From the NCBI GenBank assembly GCA_031290005.1, contig JAITOJ010000026.1, positions 1 to 13,105 on the forward strand: a stretch of 13,105 bases of DNA. The letters run 5' to 3'. A program made the translations under genes and the position numbers. Each line of letters begins with the position of its first letter. Within the stretch, counting starts at the first letter, position 1. Positions 12,890 to 13,105 of this stretch are shown in pieces. The notes beneath the pieces are model-generated. The model did no database searches. It worked only from the letters and a program-made list of their open reading frames with translations, and had not been told where the DNA came from. Source of the stretch: Treponema sp. Its GTDB lineage: Bacteria; Spirochaetota; Spirochaetia; Treponematales; Treponemataceae.

Positions 12890-12970
12890 ATGGCGCACAA
12901 CAATCAAATGAATAATTTTAGTATATTTACCCCCCCCCCCCCCCCCCGGGGATTGCGCAAATTTAACTAA
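12890..12970 (+). CDS. Short ORF with poly-C (poly-proline) tract, possibly phase-variable or a leader peptide
   Basis: An ATG at 12890 follows GGAGGG with nine bases of spacing and opens MAHNNQMNNFSIFT. An uninterrupted run of 18 C (12930-12947) then encodes prolines, and the frame stops at 12970 after 26 codons. If the run were one C shorter or two longer, the frame would continue without a stop to the window edge, including the hydrophobic stretch FDIFFLAVILSFV. The start is well formed, but the product is not recognised. It may be a truncated or phase-off gene, a leader peptide before the hairpin at 13007-13040, or an artefact of an unreliable homopolymer. Confidence 0.4.
   Translation: MAHNNQMNNFSIFTPPPPPRGLRKFN
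12930..12947. repeat. C18 homopolymer tract
   Basis: Eighteen consecutive C bases followed by GGGG, far longer than any other homopolymer in the window. It sits inside the short ORF at 12890. Slippage here would change the reading frame. Its length should be treated as uncertain. Confidence 0.9.
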
Positions 12971-13006
12971 TAATTACAGGCAAACGCTACTAATTTCTCA
13001 TAATAG

Positions 13007-13040
13007 GCCGGTTTACTTACAGGTAATTTACCGGCTTTTT
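13007..13040 (+). terminator. Terminator-like hairpin after the short ORF
   Basis: GCCGGT (13007-13012) pairs with ACCGGC (13030-13035); TTAC and GTAA can extend it inside with a small 3' bulge; five T residues (13036-13040) follow. This fits an imperfect intrinsic terminator on the plus strand and could end or attenuate the transcript starting near 12803. Confidence 0.5.
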
Positions 13041-13052
13041 GATATATTTTTT

Positions 13053-13093
13053 CTTGCGGTGATTTTATCTTTTGTATCAAAAATTACCGCAAG
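13053..13093. repeat. 14-bp inverted repeat at the right edge
   Basis: CTTGCGGTGATTTT (13053-13066) and AAAATTACCGCAAG (13080-13093) pair at all 14 positions (one G-U) around a 13-base loop. No T-run follows. It could be a hairpin, an operator or an element end; the window stops 12 bases later. Confidence 0.55.
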
Positions 13094-13105
13094 ACTGGAA
13101 CAGCA

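Overview
The window is the transfer region of an integrative conjugative element (or a conjugative plasmid) with an IncP/Tn4371-type trb type IV secretion system. Overall base composition is near 50% GC. Signal peptides ending in FAQ/HAQ, the protein style and the frequent TTGACA promoters would suit a host-associated spirochaete such as a termite-gut Treponema, but there is no rRNA or housekeeping gene to prove this, so the taxon is a low-confidence inference.

Layout. On the minus strand, reading right to left: a MOBP-type relaxase of the DUF3363/RlxS kind (10103-11316, broken by a frameshift near its start), the coupling protein traG/virD4 (6487-8799), a CopG-like protein (6042-6485), trbB (5080-6036), trbC (3767-4159), trbD (3511-3762), trbE (986-3505), trbJ (start 989) and, off the left edge, what looks like trbL. 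This is the canonical traG-copG-trbBCDEJL order with two cargo insertions. A HigB/RelE-HigA/NadS toxin-antitoxin pair with its own promoter (4363-5044) sits between trbB and trbC. An Abi_2/AbiF-family HEPN protein preceded by its own promoter and a ~64-nt terminator-ended small RNA (8869-9931) sits between the relaxase and traG, next to a ~43-bp relic of a second traG copy.

The right third is on the plus strand or non-coding. The 0.4 kb between the relaxase and a decayed topoisomerase III gene (11705-12693) carries six AGTGG boxes in inverted arrangement and is the best oriT candidate. Two near-identical long perfect palindromes (10014-10051 and 11569-11602) bracket the relaxase. The last 0.4 kb holds a TTGACA promoter, a GC-rich structured leader, a 26-codon ORF interrupted by an 18-C tract, and a terminator-like hairpin.

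How it works together. The relaxase would nick oriT, the TraG ATPase would deliver the nucleoprotein to the Trb channel (TrbB and TrbE ATPases, TrbC pilin, TrbD and TrbJ envelope parts), and the toxin-antitoxin and AbiF modules would stabilise or defend the element. Three frame breaks (trbJ, relaxase, topB), two of them at short homopolymers, mean that either the element is decaying or the sequence has homopolymer errors; this cannot be decided from the sequence alone.

The most interesting item is the AbiF gene with its upstream small RNA, an RNA-protein module of the type recently connected to the ancestry of RNA-targeting HEPN systems. Its terminator hairpin contains the only ribosome-binding sequence seen for the protein.
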